Virus record (IMG/VR): IMGVR_UViG_3300047510_003123
Span: 1 to 49,241 of that record
Source: a virus
DNA: 49,241 bases
Reading direction: 5' to 3' (one strand)
Shown: positions 18,754-27,179 of the stretch, one piece after another
How positions within the stretch are numbered: the stretch's first letter is position 1
Layout: each line of letters begins with the position of its first letter
The notes under the pieces: generated by a model
Told to the model about the DNA's origin: nothing
Seen by the model: the letters and a program-made list of their open reading frames with translations, nothing else
Database searches by the model: none
Made by a program: the position numbers and the translations under genes

Positions 18754-20592
18754 TTAAGAAAGTGTCGTGTTTTGGAAATTTTTGACACTAACTCTTATGT
18801 CTCTTGTTGGGTACCTAATTTGATATACCTGACTAGGTTCTGCAAAAATTGTATCGTCTACAGGTCTTATTTGTCTAGTCTCACTATTTGAATAAGCCAT
18901 AGATGTTTCGAAAGAAGAATACTGTCCTCCTACATTATTGAAGACATCTAACCCTGCAACAGTTATGACACCATTTTGATTTTGAATAATACTTCTTATC
19001 TCGGATAGATAAACGTTTTGTCCCAATTCTCTGAATAGTGGATTGAAATATTCAGAGACTTTATTAACAATATCTGTTATAATTTGTCCTGAATTTTGTG
19101 TTGTAGTTAATACAACGGATACTTCCACACTCAAATCAACTACTTTAGCTGTCTCTACTGAGATGTAGTCATTCATCATTCTATAGTTTGATAAATAATT
19201 TGCAATATTTTGTCTAAGTGTATTAGAAACAATACTTGTAAGTTTCCCTTGTGTATCGTAAGATAATATTTGAATTAAAATTTTATTGTTATTCTCAGTG
19301 ATTGCAACTTTAGCTGGAGCCCCGAATTCGGCCGGCATTGTTCTTATCAATGACTCATAATCGGATACAGTAACTGCTCTTTTTTGTGCGGAAAAGTTGA
19401 ACGAAACATAATTTCTAATTTCCTCTGTTGTAGGTTGATTTGCCCCTCCAATCGCTGCTGTTACGTTCACACATCTCAATGAATTAATTACGGAATTATT
19501 TGTTGCCTCCGAAGGACCATTTACATAAAATGTTACGTTTCCAACTTGGTTAATAACATTTGTACCTAAGTTTGTTCCCAATCCACCACCTACCCTGTAT
19601 TGAACAAATAATGTAGAATTAGGTACTAGCGCAGAACCTAAAGAAAAATTATTAAGATAGTTTTGTATATTGAGTGGACCTCCTAAGTTTGTAAATAAAT
19701 TCAATTGTTCCTGTGATGAAGTTGTTCCACCTCCAAATGTCATTTTTTTAAAACCTTCAGGAGTGAATTCAGAAATAAATCTGTTATTAGTTTGAATGTA
19801 TCTTCCTACTTTGATTCCTGGTTGGTCAGATACTTTTGTTGGGTCTTCTATAAAAATTCTATCTTCCGCCAAAGCATCTACTTCATACCATCTGTTTGCT
19901 AATCCCAAAAACTCCGCCGCTGTAGGTATGTTTGTATAATCTGTTCCATTTTTCAAAAGAACACTTGTTATACCCAAAACATTTTTTTCAGGTAAGAATA
20001 ATTCAAAGAAAGGTCTAACATCGTTAGGAGAAATTACTCTCTTAAAAACTTTCGTTATACCGTTTACAACAAGTTCTCTTTTTGTAATTGTATAATTTAT
20101 AATTACGTTGTTAGAATTAAAGTTTGGAATTTTCAATCTATTTGGGTACCCTTGAGCATTGTAAGGAGATGCGAAGTCAATATCATATACATTTTCAAAT
20201 ACTATTCCCGCTCCTGTAATCTGCGAACCTCTTACTAATTGACCCAAATATCTTTCATCTTCTTTATCACCGAAAGCAGGAACCGTAATAGAAAAGTCAA
20301 CAAGTGATACTGAAGGTCTCTGACCCGGTATTTTAAGACCGTATGTTCTAGCAATATTATATATAGATGACCTCTGTTGCGCATATTGCAAAACAGTTTC
20401 TTGAATACTTCTATCTATATGATAATGTAAATTGTCTGCAACGGCAGCATTCAAATCCAAGAATACAGAGAAAACTGATGCATCGTTAAAATCCTGAATT
20501 AAATCAGGATAATAAGTTTTGACATAATTGAGTAGTTCGGCTCTGATTCCTTGGTAATCTCGGACCGTATAAGAAATTTTATTATTTGCCAT
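18754..20592 (-). CDS. 6: Baseplate wedge protein, T4 gp6/Baseplate J-like
   Basis: 612 residues. The N-terminus reads like gp6: YTVRDYQGIRAELLNYVKTY, then a DFNDASVFSVFLDLNAAVAD segment followed by NLHYHIDRSIQE. The central and C-terminal parts include TTEEIRNYVSFNFSAQKRAV (about 375-400) and VSDYESLIRTMP, the conserved Baseplate_J signature in which a conserved Tyr-Glu pair follows AV-T--D-Y. In T4, gp6 forms the inner ring dimers of the wedge with gp7, gp25 and gp53 and triggers sheath contraction. It begins 6 bases after the gp25 stop, matching the common gp25-gp6 pairing. Length is close to T4 gp6 (660 aa). Confidence 0.92.
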   Translation of the reverse strand: MANNKISYTVRDYQGIRAELLNYVKTYYPDLIQDFNDASVFSVFLDLNAAVADNLHYHIDRSIQETVLQYAQQRSSIYNIARTYGLKIPGQRPSVSLVDFSITVPAFGDKEDERYLGQLVRGSQITGAGIVFENVYDIDFASPYNAQGYPNRLKIPNFNSNNVIINYTITKRELVVNGITKVFKRVISPNDVRPFFELFLPEKNVLGITSVLLKNGTDYTNIPTAAEFLGLANRWYEVDALAEDRIFIEDPTKVSDQPGIKVGRYIQTNNRFISEFTPEGFKKMTFGGGTTSSQEQLNLFTNLGGPLNIQNYLNNFSLGSALVPNSTLFVQYRVGGGLGTNLGTNVINQVGNVTFYVNGPSEATNNSVINSLRCVNVTAAIGGANQPTTEEIRNYVSFNFSAQKRAVTVSDYESLIRTMPAEFGAPAKVAITENNNKILIQILSYDTQGKLTSIVSNTLRQNIANYLSNYRMMNDYISVETAKVVDLSVEVSVVLTTTQNSGQIITDIVNKVSEYFNPLFRELGQNVYLSEIRSIIQNQNGVITVAGLDVFNNVGGQYSSFETSMAYSNSETRQIRPVDDTIFAEPSQVYQIRYPTRDIRVSVKNFQNTTLS

Positions 20593-20598
20593 CTTATA

Positions 20599-21069
20599 TT
20601 AAATATTGATTATAACAAAATCAGATTGTGCGAAAACTGAATTACTCGATGAATAATCTATCCTCACTTTAGCGGTATATTCGCTTGTATTTTTTCCTGG
20701 GACTCTATAAACATCGAAAACTTGATTACCTCCCGCAGTTGTGACGTAGTCTCCATCAACCTCATCTTCGGGAGTAATTGGTTCGATAGAGATATTATTT
20801 ATTGTAAGGTTAGGTAAATACGTAGAAATTGAATCTCGTATGTCAGCCTCAAGAGCCGAGAATGTAAGTCCGTCGAATGGTTCAAATATATATTCATACA
20901 AACGAGTTCCAAAATCAGGTAAAAAGTATCTAGAACCCTTTCTTGTTAAAAGTAGATGAATTAAATCGGACCTTATCTCCTGTGGTTCGTATTCAGTAAG
21001 TGCCAAATAATCCCCTCTACGAGAATCTTGGAATGGAAAAAAGAGTCCATAAGTAATACCATTTGCCAT
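20599..21069 (-). CDS. 25: Baseplate wedge protein gp25-like
   Basis: 156 residues, the size of GPW/gp25 family members. Diagnostic segments are YEPQEIRSDLIHLLLTRKGS, RYFLPDFGTRLYEYIFEP (about 42-70) and ALEADIRDSISTYLPNLTI, the pattern of R/K-G-E/S-R---P-FG--L------ known from gp25 and P2 gpW. gp25 helps hold the inner baseplate ring and nucleates sheath polymerisation. It starts the wedge operon immediately upstream of gp6. A TATTTAT element lies only 6 nt before the ATG. Assignment rests on these motifs and synteny. Confidence 0.93.
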   Translation of the reverse strand: MANGITYGLFFPFQDSRRGDYLALTEYEPQEIRSDLIHLLLTRKGSRYFLPDFGTRLYEYIFEPFDGLTFSALEADIRDSISTYLPNLTINNISIEPITPEDEVDGDYVTTAGGNQVFDVYRVPGKNTSEYTAKVRIDYSSSNSVFAQSDFVIINI

Positions 21070-21074
21070 ACTAC

Positions 21075-21081
21075 ATAAATA
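21075..21081 (-). promoter_or_regulatory. TATTTAT element before gp25
   Basis: Coding strand TATATTTATGTAG directly before the gp25 ATG (6 nt away). If a promoter core, the transcript would be nearly leaderless; it could equally be a translation-initiation context. Confidence 0.35.
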
Positions 21082-21089
21082 TACAAATT

Positions 21090-21287
21090 CTATTTTTCAA
21101 CTAAAGTAGTATTTCCTTTAACTCCTTTTGGTTGGTACGGACAATGCCTACATCCTCCATGTGAACCACAACAATGACCTCTTCTTATGTGGTATTCTTC
21201 AGTAAACACCACTCGATTGTTTTCAACGTAATAATCAGAAGGGAGAATCTGATTTTGATTCTCCCTTTCTTTATTTGTATTTTCCAT
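21090..21287 (-). CDS. DUF5522-like small Cys-rich protein
   Basis: 65 residues from the ATG at 21287. A longer frame starting inside the ribonucleotide reductase gene (21323) adds only 12 unlikely residues and is rejected. The C-terminal half has the family signature: VVFTEEYHIRRGHCCGSHGG followed by CRHCPYQ. This matches the small DUF5522 proteins of Bacteroidota and some Proteobacteria (YH-RG-CC--GCRHCPY), with the usual CCGxGC spacing widened here to CCGSHGGC. Four cysteines and a histidine suggest metal binding; no function is established. It follows the class II reductase by 5 bases, so shared expression is likely. Acquisition from a host is plausible. Confidence 0.8.
   Translation of the reverse strand: MENTNKERENQNQILPSDYYVENNRVVFTEEYHIRRGHCCGSHGGCRHCPYQPKGVKGNTTLVEK
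21241..21265. repeat. Perfect 9-bp inverted repeat inside the DUF5522-like gene
   Basis: GGGAGAATC is followed after 7 bases by GATTCTCCC. It lies 22 nt into the small gene and 28 nt past the reductase stop. On the minus strand no U-tract follows, so it is not a standard terminator for these genes; it may fold in the mRNA and affect stability or translation. Confidence 0.5.
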
Positions 21288-21292
21288 AGGTT

Positions 21293-23149
21293 TTAAACTA
21301 AAACACATGCTCCGCCAGCACAAGCTAACTCTCCACTCAAATCAGTTTCATCATCCAATTCTACAATTTTAGATAAATCAACCTCATGTAATGTTTCCAT
21401 TAACTCTTCGTACTTTTCTTTGGTACAATCCTCGAAAGGAGCTTGAATATATGTACCTCCATCATAAGGAAGTACGGATAATCCGTTATAGTGGTCTCTG
21501 TTTTCCCACATCCACTCACCTACCGCAGGCCATTCGTGTTCACGAATAGAAACTGTTGCAGATACGTTGTGAGAGTTACTACCGCTTCTATGTCCAGGTT
21601 TAATCCAATCTACGTGTACTTTTTTAACTCTTTCTAAGAGTTGAATTGGTGATTCGTTTCTCAAAATTGAACCTTCAGGAGCTTTCTGAGGAATACCAAT
21701 AACCGCAGTATCGTGTGGTCTGAAATATTCATCTTCAACCAACTCAGGGTGATTCTCCTTCAAGTAAGTATAGATTGCTTCGTTCTTACCAACTCTAACT
21801 CTTCTGATATAATAATCATTGTGCCAAGCATGGATTCCAGAAGAAGTTCCTAATGTAAGTGAAGTAGTTCCTGCAGGTTTTACAGTAGTTGTTCTCGCCG
21901 CTGGGTTAATTCCAAGTAGTTCAGCGACTCTTTTATTTTCCTCTTTAACAATTTTAGATGCGGCTTTCATATCTAATTTTAATACTGCGCCTGAACCAAT
22001 CCCTGTCATTGATACTCCGATAAGTGCATCTTTCTCAGTAGTTCTTTGCCATATAGGTCTCAGGTAATGGAAGTTAGTGTAACCAGCTTGTAGCGTACCA
22101 CAAAAAGCCGCAGCTCTAACTCTATCTTCATAGTCTTCTTGAGAAACAACATTAGACACGTTTACCTCTGTTAAATTACAGAATTGGAATGGTCTAAGTG
22201 CAATTTCACAACAAGGATTGGTTCCCCAATCTTTATCATTGGTTAAATAAATTCCGGGTTCACCAGCTCCGCTTGCTTCAATTCTCTTCCAAAGGTCCAT
22301 GAAGTACTCTTTAGTTATTTTGTGTCGGAGCAACACAGCTGAGTTATTTGCTCTACCTCTTTGTGGATTTGTTTCCCACCACGCACCTGACTTACATCCA
22401 ATCATCTCATCATCAGTTGCAGAGAACAATGATATAAGAGCAGCTCTTCTAATACCACCCGCCAATACTGCATCTGCAATATGACAAACCATATCGTGAA
22501 CTTCAATTGGTCTTAACTTCTCTCCGTTTTCTTTTGAATCTAAAATACCTTCGAGTTTAATGAGACACTCTTTTAATGGCTGAGGGCCTGGAGCCTTTCC
22601 ACCGGAAGTAACAAGTCTCGCACCTTTTGGTCTGATGTCACTGAAATCAAATTCAATTTGCGAACCACCAAAGAAGTATGACTTTACTAAAATTTTGACT
22701 GCGTCTGCCCATCCTTCAATAGAGTCAGCAACTAACCATCTTCTTTTTCTTTCCTTATTTGGTTTAAGGATTTCAGGTAAAGCCTCAACATGATGCTTTT
22801 GAACAGAATATCCAACACCTGTACCACCGAGTAACAAGAACATTACTTCAGAAAAAACTCTCCAATCATCAATTGGTGCAAAAGCACAGTTATAAATTCT
22901 GTTTGGAGAAATCTCAATTGGTTTTCCTGCAAATTGCATTGACCTCATTGATGGGAGAACTTGTTTTTTAAAAACATACATGTAGTTCTCTCTAATTTCT
23001 TTTTCTAATTTAGGGAATTGCTTGATATGCATTTCCATGTTTCTTGTGACTAATTCTTGCCACGTTTCTCTTCTGTTCAACTCAGGAATAAACTTAGCGT
23101 ACTTCATGTACACTGTAATATCACTGAGTATTCTGTTCGAAATGTCCAT
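21293..23149 (-). CDS. nrdJ: Class II (adenosylcobalamin-dependent) ribonucleotide reductase
   Basis: 618 residues. Reduces ribonucleotides to deoxyribonucleotides, feeding phage DNA synthesis. The catalytic set of the monomeric class II type is visible: C88 in SPNRIYNCAFAP, the loop N311-P-C313-C-E315 (radical Cys and flanking Asn/Glu), C324 exactly 11 residues after C313 (the spacing known in the Lactobacillus leichmannii enzyme), and a C-terminal redox pair C610/C615 (CAGGAC). LLGGTGVGYSVQKHH (about 106-120) is the typical N-terminal barrel strand. It is shorter than the ~740-aa bacterial enzyme. T4 itself uses class I NrdAB, so this phage depends on host B12 coenzyme. It sits after the helicase and before the DUF5522-like gene. 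No NrdB-type partner is present here. Confidence 0.93.
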   Translation of the reverse strand: MDISNRILSDITVYMKYAKFIPELNRRETWQELVTRNMEMHIKQFPKLEKEIRENYMYVFKKQVLPSMRSMQFAGKPIEISPNRIYNCAFAPIDDWRVFSEVMFLLLGGTGVGYSVQKHHVEALPEILKPNKERKRRWLVADSIEGWADAVKILVKSYFFGGSQIEFDFSDIRPKGARLVTSGGKAPGPQPLKECLIKLEGILDSKENGEKLRPIEVHDMVCHIADAVLAGGIRRAALISLFSATDDEMIGCKSGAWWETNPQRGRANNSAVLLRHKITKEYFMDLWKRIEASGAGEPGIYLTNDKDWGTNPCCEIALRPFQFCNLTEVNVSNVVSQEDYEDRVRAAAFCGTLQAGYTNFHYLRPIWQRTTEKDALIGVSMTGIGSGAVLKLDMKAASKIVKEENKRVAELLGINPAARTTTVKPAGTTSLTLGTSSGIHAWHNDYYIRRVRVGKNEAIYTYLKENHPELVEDEYFRPHDTAVIGIPQKAPEGSILRNESPIQLLERVKKVHVDWIKPGHRSGSNSHNVSATVSIREHEWPAVGEWMWENRDHYNGLSVLPYDGGTYIQAPFEDCTKEKYEELMETLHEVDLSKIVELDDETDLSGELACAGGACVLV

Positions 23150-23201
23150 TTTTTAATTTTTATTGTTGTTATTTTTTATAAAAAAATCGTCGATTTTTCA
23201 A

Positions 23202-23208
23202 ATAAATA
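23202..23208 (-). promoter_or_regulatory. TATTTAT element before nrdJ
   Basis: Coding strand CTATATTTATTTG, 53 nt before the nrdJ ATG in a 129-base gap. TATATTTA also differs by one base from the Bacteroidota -7 consensus TAnnTTTG, but no TTTG lies 19-21 nt upstream. Confidence 0.35.
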
Positions 23209-23278
23209 TAGTGTTGCTCTGAAAGCGGACTACATTTTACAAGAAAAAAAATAAGTTTTTTTGAAAAAAAGTAGATAT

Positions 23279-24661
23279 TTAGTTTGGTGTATTTTTTTGT
23301 TCCTTTTGTTTTCTTTTCTCCAAAAGTTCCCTAACTCTATCTCTATTCTTTTCTTCTTTCTGTTCTTCAAATCCTAAGAAAGTCACAGACGATTCTGTGT
23401 CTATCTCAAGTAATTCATTATTGAACTTGCAGTTTTCGAATATTACTCCGTCTTTTCCAAGTCTAGATTTTGTAATTGCTATTGTTGCCAAGTTCATTTC
23501 TTTTTGTTGTAGTGTTTTTGCTATTGATATAATAACGTGACCAACCTGTGCCTTCTTGATTGAACCTCCCATTTGGTCTGTAGTTACGACTTCTGAAGAT
23601 ATAGATGACCTGTTTCCTTGGGTTGCCGTCCAACCAACAAGATTTAGTTCATGGCACATTGCCTCAAATTGTCTCATAACTGAACCTTCACTCTTCCACT
23701 CATCTTTGTTAGGGTTTTCGGGTAGAACACAATCGATATAGTCAATCAAAATTAAATCGACTCTGATTCCGTCTGCAATCATTTTCCTAACCTGATTCTT
23801 AATTTGTAACATAGTCAATGAGTCCGAAGGGAGCTTCTTCAAGATTAATCTGTTGGACATAGTCTCTTTGATATTCTTGATTTTGTCCATAACAATATCC
23901 TTACTCAAGACTAAATTATCAGGCTCAATACCAGTCCAAAGAGTAAAATGTTTTCTTTGTACTATTTTCGGGTTGTCTTCAAAAAATATTTGAAGAACAT
24001 TATATCCCATATTAAATGCTGTGTTAGAAATCTTTGTTAGGATTGTGGTTTTACCGACACCAGTAGGGGCCAATATAACACCTATCTCTCCTTTTGCCAA
24101 ACCTCCCTTGAGTAGTCTATCAATACCGGCAATACCCATAGGAATTGGGTGACGGAAATCTTCATCAAGAACCGTTTCCAAATCACTGAACACATCTGAC
24201 ATTCCATCTTGAGACTGACCAACTTGTAGTGCATCTCTTATTAATCCCTCCACTTTATCGTAAGACTCAAAATCACCTTCGTTGATAATTTTTTGAGCCT
24301 TTTCCATTGCCTTTTGAAGTTCTTGTTGCTTACAGAATTTCAACCCTTTTTCCTGAACGAAAAAGGAACCTTCGAGTGGGGCAGATTTTATTTGTTTGAT
24401 AGTATCCAATACTATTTTAGAAACTAACTCTTGTTGAATTTCTGACTTGACAATTTGTTCCAGGGTTTCAAATGAGGGTGAGGATTCATACTTTTTATGA
24501 TACTCTTTAATCATCTGAGTTATTATCTTGAAATACTTATTGTCAAAATAAGAACTTTCTAGAACATCTATAATTGTTGTGGAAAAGGTCTTGTCTAAGA
24601 TTAACTGGTTGAGTAATTGTAGTTGGAATGTATTTCCAAGATAATCGAAATTTTTATTCAT
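23279..24661 (-). CDS. 41: Replicative DNA helicase, DnaB/T4 gp41-like
   Basis: 460 residues, close to T4 gp41 (475). Unwinds DNA at the fork as a hexamer. The RecA-type core shows Walker A APTGVGKT at 198-205, catalytic E228 in LQIFFEDN, Walker B LILIDYIDC with D307, and the H4 motif TATQGNRSS near 346-354. KSRLGKDG near the end fits the arginine-finger/C-terminal region of DnaB-like helicases. The N-terminal ~150 residues are helical, as in the DnaB N-domain. It lies in a replication block with UvsX, SSB and RNase H, all read in the same direction. No primase is present in the window. Confidence 0.93.
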   Translation of the reverse strand: MNKNFDYLGNTFQLQLLNQLILDKTFSTTIIDVLESSYFDNKYFKIITQMIKEYHKKYESSPSFETLEQIVKSEIQQELVSKIVLDTIKQIKSAPLEGSFFVQEKGLKFCKQQELQKAMEKAQKIINEGDFESYDKVEGLIRDALQVGQSQDGMSDVFSDLETVLDEDFRHPIPMGIAGIDRLLKGGLAKGEIGVILAPTGVGKTTILTKISNTAFNMGYNVLQIFFEDNPKIVQRKHFTLWTGIEPDNLVLSKDIVMDKIKNIKETMSNRLILKKLPSDSLTMLQIKNQVRKMIADGIRVDLILIDYIDCVLPENPNKDEWKSEGSVMRQFEAMCHELNLVGWTATQGNRSSISSEVVTTDQMGGSIKKAQVGHVIISIAKTLQQKEMNLATIAITKSRLGKDGVIFENCKFNNELLEIDTESSVTFLGFEEQKEEKNRDRVRELLEKRKQKEQKNTPN

Positions 24662-24687
24662 AATTAAAGACCCTCTTTATTAAATAC

Positions 24688-25140
24688 TTACTTAGACAGC
24701 TCGTATTCTAAAAATTCAAAATTTAATACAGTTTCTGAAAAGATGTCAGTCAGACCTTTAAGTATATCTTTCAAATATGGTCTTACATCAACAGTATACC
24801 TAACTTTTGGTGGAAACTTTTTTCCATCAAAAATTCTATGACAAATTGTCTGGTCTCCTAACTTGATATAAATGTTAAAATATTCAGGTCCGTCTGTAAA
24901 AGATGTTTCCATTACTGATGGGTCGTGCATGATACTCTCTTTGTTGTCCAACATATAAACCACAGTTTTCATTTTCAAATCATACTGAAGTGTCTCTGCA
25001 GTATTTTTTAAAAATTCGTAGAGGTCATAAGAGTTTCTTGCCCTTGGATTGAATCCCTTCACATTGAAGAATCTTTGAACTACAATATTGTCGTTCAGTG
25101 TCAAAAGGAATTCCAGTTTCGTGATGTCTTGTTCTTTCAT
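24688..25140 (-). CDS. Unrecognised 150-aa protein with duplicated domain
   Basis: No family recognised. The protein seems to contain the same ~50-residue unit twice: QRFFNVKGFNPRARNSYDLY (about 22-41) and HRIFDGKKFPPKVRYTVDVR (about 101-120) align without gaps at R, F, K, F, P, R and D, and both are followed by a hydrophobic-LK segment; the preceding strands (FLLTLNDNIVV and FNIYIKLGDQTIC) also correspond. It sits between the RNase H and helicase genes with 18- and 26-base gaps, suggesting a DNA replication or repair accessory. T4 places gp40, a helicase-assembly factor, before gp41, but no similarity is evident. Confidence 0.7.
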   Translation of the reverse strand: MKEQDITKLEFLLTLNDNIVVQRFFNVKGFNPRARNSYDLYEFLKNTAETLQYDLKMKTVVYMLDNKESIMHDPSVMETSFTDGPEYFNIYIKLGDQTICHRIFDGKKFPPKVRYTVDVRPYLKDILKGLTDIFSETVLNFEFLEYELSK

Positions 25141-25158
25141 TTTTTATTTTTTTGGTTA

Positions 25159-26151
25159 TTATATTTTTCTTTTTTCTTTTCTAGTTAATTTCATAAATGG
25201 TTTAAGAAAATTCACCCAAGCTTCGTCATTCTTTGGTAGAAATTTAAACATACCATCTTCAATCATCATCTTCATAAGATTTTTGTATCCCCTGTCTGTA
25301 GGGTCAAAAACATCTGAATATATACTCGTCACAAGTTCTTTACCATCATCAGTAATCAGCGGATTTGTCAAATCAACAATTTTTTTGTTTAGTTCAAATA
25401 ACTGTTCACCAAGTATACCATTTTTAGACTTACCAGTCAAAATATTAGTAAGAACTTTTGACTTTTTTTCTTGCATGATATTTCGAGCGTAGTCGAAGAA
25501 TTCTTCGATTGTGCAGGACTTTTCAGTCATTTCAGGAAATATTTTGGTAATTGTTTTTTCACCTAATCCTTCTACACCATCTATGTTGTCTGATTTGTCC
25601 CCCGTCAATATCTTGAAAAGGAGTACATTTTGGTGGGGTATTTCAATGTCCCCCATTTTTATCTTATCACCGTTTTTATAATACTTTTTTTGGATTGGTG
25701 AAAAGATTGTAACTTTTTCTGAAATTAATTGTGTTAAATCTTTATCTGCTGAGAATATTATAATTTTCTCGTCTATAGCGATTTTACAATAATATGCAAT
25801 TAAGTCATCTGCCTCATTATCTTTAATTTCAACCTGTCTGACAAAAACCTCTTCTAAGTATTGTTTCACTCTAACCTTTTGTTGCAGGTAAGCTTCGTAC
25901 TTGTACTCAGCCATGGATTGTCTTCGATTAGCCTTGTATTGGGGGTACAGTGACTTTCTGGTTGATGAATTAGTATCACCATCCCAAAATACAACTACCT
26001 TATCGTGGTTATGCTCTTCTAGAAACTTTTTGAGAGTGTTGATAAAATGAAATACTCCCCCAACGTGTTGATTCTCGTTAAAGTAATCCTTTGCACCGTG
26101 AAATCCAATCTTAAATAAATTATCTCCGTCTACTAATAGTGTTTTTGTCAC
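25159..26151 (-). CDS. rnh: T4 RNase H-like 5'-3' flap exonuclease
   Basis: 330 residues, close to T4 Rnh (305). Removes RNA primers and flaps on the lagging strand. The FEN-1 family metal-binding acidic residues are all visible: D8/D10 in LLVDGDN, D57 in FWDGDT, E113/D115/D116 in EADDLI, D136/D138 in FSADKDLTQL, and D185/D188/D191 in TGDKSDNIDGVEGLGEKT, which also carries the helix-hairpin-helix. The GTG at 26151 is the start; there is no nearer ATG and D8 is then 8 residues in, as usual for the family. It lies 20 bases after uvsX in the replication run. Confidence 0.92.
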   Translation of the reverse strand: MTKTLLVDGDNLFKIGFHGAKDYFNENQHVGGVFHFINTLKKFLEEHNHDKVVVFWDGDTNSSTRKSLYPQYKANRRQSMAEYKYEAYLQQKVRVKQYLEEVFVRQVEIKDNEADDLIAYYCKIAIDEKIIIFSADKDLTQLISEKVTIFSPIQKKYYKNGDKIKMGDIEIPHQNVLLFKILTGDKSDNIDGVEGLGEKTITKIFPEMTEKSCTIEEFFDYARNIMQEKKSKVLTNILTGKSKNGILGEQLFELNKKIVDLTNPLITDDGKELVTSIYSDVFDPTDRGYKNLMKMMIEDGMFKFLPKNDEAWVNFLKPFMKLTRKEKRKI

Positions 26152-26171
26152 ATACCTTTTTTAAAGGGTTC

Positions 26172-27173
26172 TCAATCTTCTTTTTCTTCTGTTAAAGTGA
26201 AATCACCATCAGAACCGATAATGTCTTTCCAATAATCAGCATACTCTTTTTTGTATTCTTCGATAGAGGTTTTTTCTTCTGCAGAATCTTTACCCGCCAA
26301 GAATCCGTGAGGAGTTACAATTATTTTACCATCATCATATCCTAAACCATTGATGTGATTTTTCAAAACAGATATTTTACTTCTTATCGCAAACTTAACT
26401 GAACGTTTGTCTTTGGTTGCTGTAATCTTGGTAGTTCCTGCTCCTTTTTGATTTCCAAATAGGAAAACTAAAGAAGAATTTAACCAAACAGATTCACCAC
26501 CTTTCGCCTTAATTTTGGGTTGACCAAATGGATTATCAGGAAGTTCTACCCATGGTTGATTAATAATAATCAAAGTATTTTCATATTCAGTATCAGCCTT
26601 TCTAGAACCTGATATTCTTTGGTTGATTCCCATACCAATTTTATCTGATAGTACAGATGCGTTATGTTGTTTACCACCCTTACCCTCATAAGTCATCTTA
26701 CACGGAACAGAACCAACTGAATCCCAAATAAAACATAAACTATAGGTTAGTTCTCCTTTTTCTTGAGCGTCAAGTAATTGATTAATGTACTCAGTTATTT
26801 GTTCTATATAACTAAAATTGTTGTTGAAAAGGAAAAATCCATCCCAATCCATCTCACCTGTTTCTTTATCAGGAACTTCCTCACATTCAAAACCCATAAG
26901 TCGGGCATGGTCAAAACTCCATTTTTGTTCTGTAATAATGAACACAGGTAAAATACCCTTTTTCTGCGCATCGACTGCTGATTTAATTGCTGCTGTGGTT
27001 TTACCTGTGTCTGAGTGACCTAAGAACATGTTAATATGCCCAATTGCCGGACCAGGTATTCCAACCGCATCCAAAAAATCTTGACCCAAATCAAAAAATC
27101 TTTGTGGTTTATATTTTGCCGAAGTAGAAAACTTTTTCTTTAAACTACTGAATTCATTTTTCTTTATTGCCAT
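26172..27173 (-). CDS. uvsX: UvsX/RecA-like recombinase
   Basis: 333 residues. Forms filaments on single-stranded DNA and drives strand exchange in recombination-dependent replication. Walker A is GHSDTGKT at 52-59; Walker B is SLCFIWDSVGS with D151; TEQKWSFDHARLMGFE (81-96) carries the glutamate that activates water in this family. A downstream LIIINQPWVELPDNPFG segment corresponds to the DNA-binding L1/L2 region. The C-terminus is acidic (LTEEKED), as in T4 UvsX. It follows a 95-aa unknown gene with 6 bases between, and is followed by rnh. Confidence 0.92.
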   Translation of the reverse strand: MAIKKNEFSSLKKKFSTSAKYKPQRFFDLGQDFLDAVGIPGPAIGHINMFLGHSDTGKTTAAIKSAVDAQKKGILPVFIITEQKWSFDHARLMGFECEEVPDKETGEMDWDGFFLFNNNFSYIEQITEYINQLLDAQEKGELTYSLCFIWDSVGSVPCKMTYEGKGGKQHNASVLSDKIGMGINQRISGSRKADTEYENTLIIINQPWVELPDNPFGQPKIKAKGGESVWLNSSLVFLFGNQKGAGTTKITATKDKRSVKFAIRSKISVLKNHINGLGYDDGKIIVTPHGFLAGKDSAEEKTSIEEYKKEYADYWKDIIGSDGDFTLTEEKED

Positions 27174-27179
27174 TATAAA

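Noticed and set aside
21288-21323. Longer start for the DUF5522-like gene inside the reductase
   Set aside because: The extra residues are read from the reductase Cys-motif codons in another frame; the DUF5522-type similarity starts well after 21287.
23150-23278. Cobalamin riboswitch before the B12-dependent reductase
   Set aside because: The gap is only 129 bases and A/T-rich, with no recognisable B12-box pattern or multi-stem fold.
25088-25492. Plus-strand Ser/Phe-rich frame over the RNase H and 150-aa genes
   Set aside because: Antisense to strongly supported coding sequence; no plus-strand gene is supported anywhere in the window.
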